From NCBI GenBank assembly GCA_002328565.1, contig DCUU01000012.1:1-5924 (forward strand): 5,924 nucleotides of DNA. Direction: 5' to 3'. This DNA is from Candidatus Moranbacteria bacterium UBA2206 (GTDB taxonomy: Bacteria; Patescibacteriota; Minisyncoccia; Moranbacterales; UBA2206). The position numbers and the translations under genes were made by a program. Shown here one piece after another: positions 5,825-5,924 of the stretch; positions within the stretch are counted from its first letter, which is position 1, and each line of letters starts with the position of its first letter. The notes under the pieces were generated by a model. That model was given only the letters and a program-made list of their open reading frames with translations. It made no database searches and was not told where the DNA came from.

Positions 5825-5861
5825 AAGATTAGAATAACTCTTTTTCTAAAGACCCCTTTCT

Positions 5862-5924
5862 TCAAATCCAACAATCAGGATCTTCCGCTAAATAATTTCT
5901 GCTAATAGCAAAAGCTCGTGCATC
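5862..5924 (-). CDS. Possible C-terminus of a minus-strand gene cut by the window edge
   Basis: One minus-strand frame is open from the right edge to a TGA at 5864-5862 and gives 20 residues ending in AEDPDCWI. The other two minus frames stop earlier. A terminator-like hairpin with a T-rich tail on the minus side follows 37 bases downstream, which is what a convergent gene would need. The fragment is too short to assign a family. Confidence 0.35.
   Translation of the reverse strand, partial: DARAFAISRNYLAEDPDCWI

Noticed and set aside
1..5924. CRISPR array, insertion sequence, or rRNA/tRNA genes
   Set aside because: Reading both strands I found no regularly spaced repeats, no transposase and no recognisable structural RNA gene.

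Overview
The window looks like a piece of a low-GC bacterial chromosome with small, loosely packed, singly transcribed genes. The N-terminal membrane architecture of the histidine kinase, a divergent stand-alone NAD synthase, an S51-like serine peptidase and mostly weak or absent Shine-Dalgarno sequences would fit a Candidate Phyla Radiation (Patescibacteria) genome. That placement is an inference from style, not from a marker gene. Nothing seen requires a non-standard genetic code: TGA, TAG and TAA all appear as plausible stops.

Layout from left to right. Positions 1-116 hold no gene, only a weak possible promoter firing leftwards out of the window. Positions 117-2384 (minus) encode a 755-residue membrane sensor histidine kinase with its own extended -10 promoter. 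A strong Rho-independent terminator (2427-2476) separates it from a 311-residue Rossmann-fold oxidoreductase-like protein (2487-3422, minus), whose base composition appears richer in G+C than nadE and which has the only good Shine-Dalgarno of the window. A 12-bp perfect palindrome (3504-3531) lies between that gene and nadE (3539-4507, minus), an ammonia-type NAD+ synthetase. Upstream of nadE is about 590 bp without a confident gene. It contains a near-consensus minus-strand promoter (4843-4871), a perfect hairpin (4747-4772) and a terminator-like hairpin (4548-4576). Together these suggest either a long nadE leader or a separate RNA of about 290 nt. An isolated DnaA-box match lies at 4888-4896.

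On the right, a plus-strand gene (5098-5792) encodes an S51 peptidase / class I glutamine-amidotransferase-like protein. Its N-terminus is in one frame and the remainder in the -1 frame. The two join at a T8 tract that contains the canonical -1 slippery heptamer T TTT TTA. Conceptual repair gives a full-length protein of 231 residues, so this is a recent frameshift, a homopolymer sequencing error, or recoding by ribosomal or transcriptional slippage. It has its own promoter overlapped by a long inverted repeat. It ends against a hairpin shared with a probable convergent minus-strand gene whose last 20 codons run off the right edge.

The genes do not form an obvious pathway. Each minus-strand gene appears to be its own transcription unit. 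The main result of the hunt is the slippery-site frameshift in the S51-like gene, followed by the promoter-to-terminator segment upstream of nadE.
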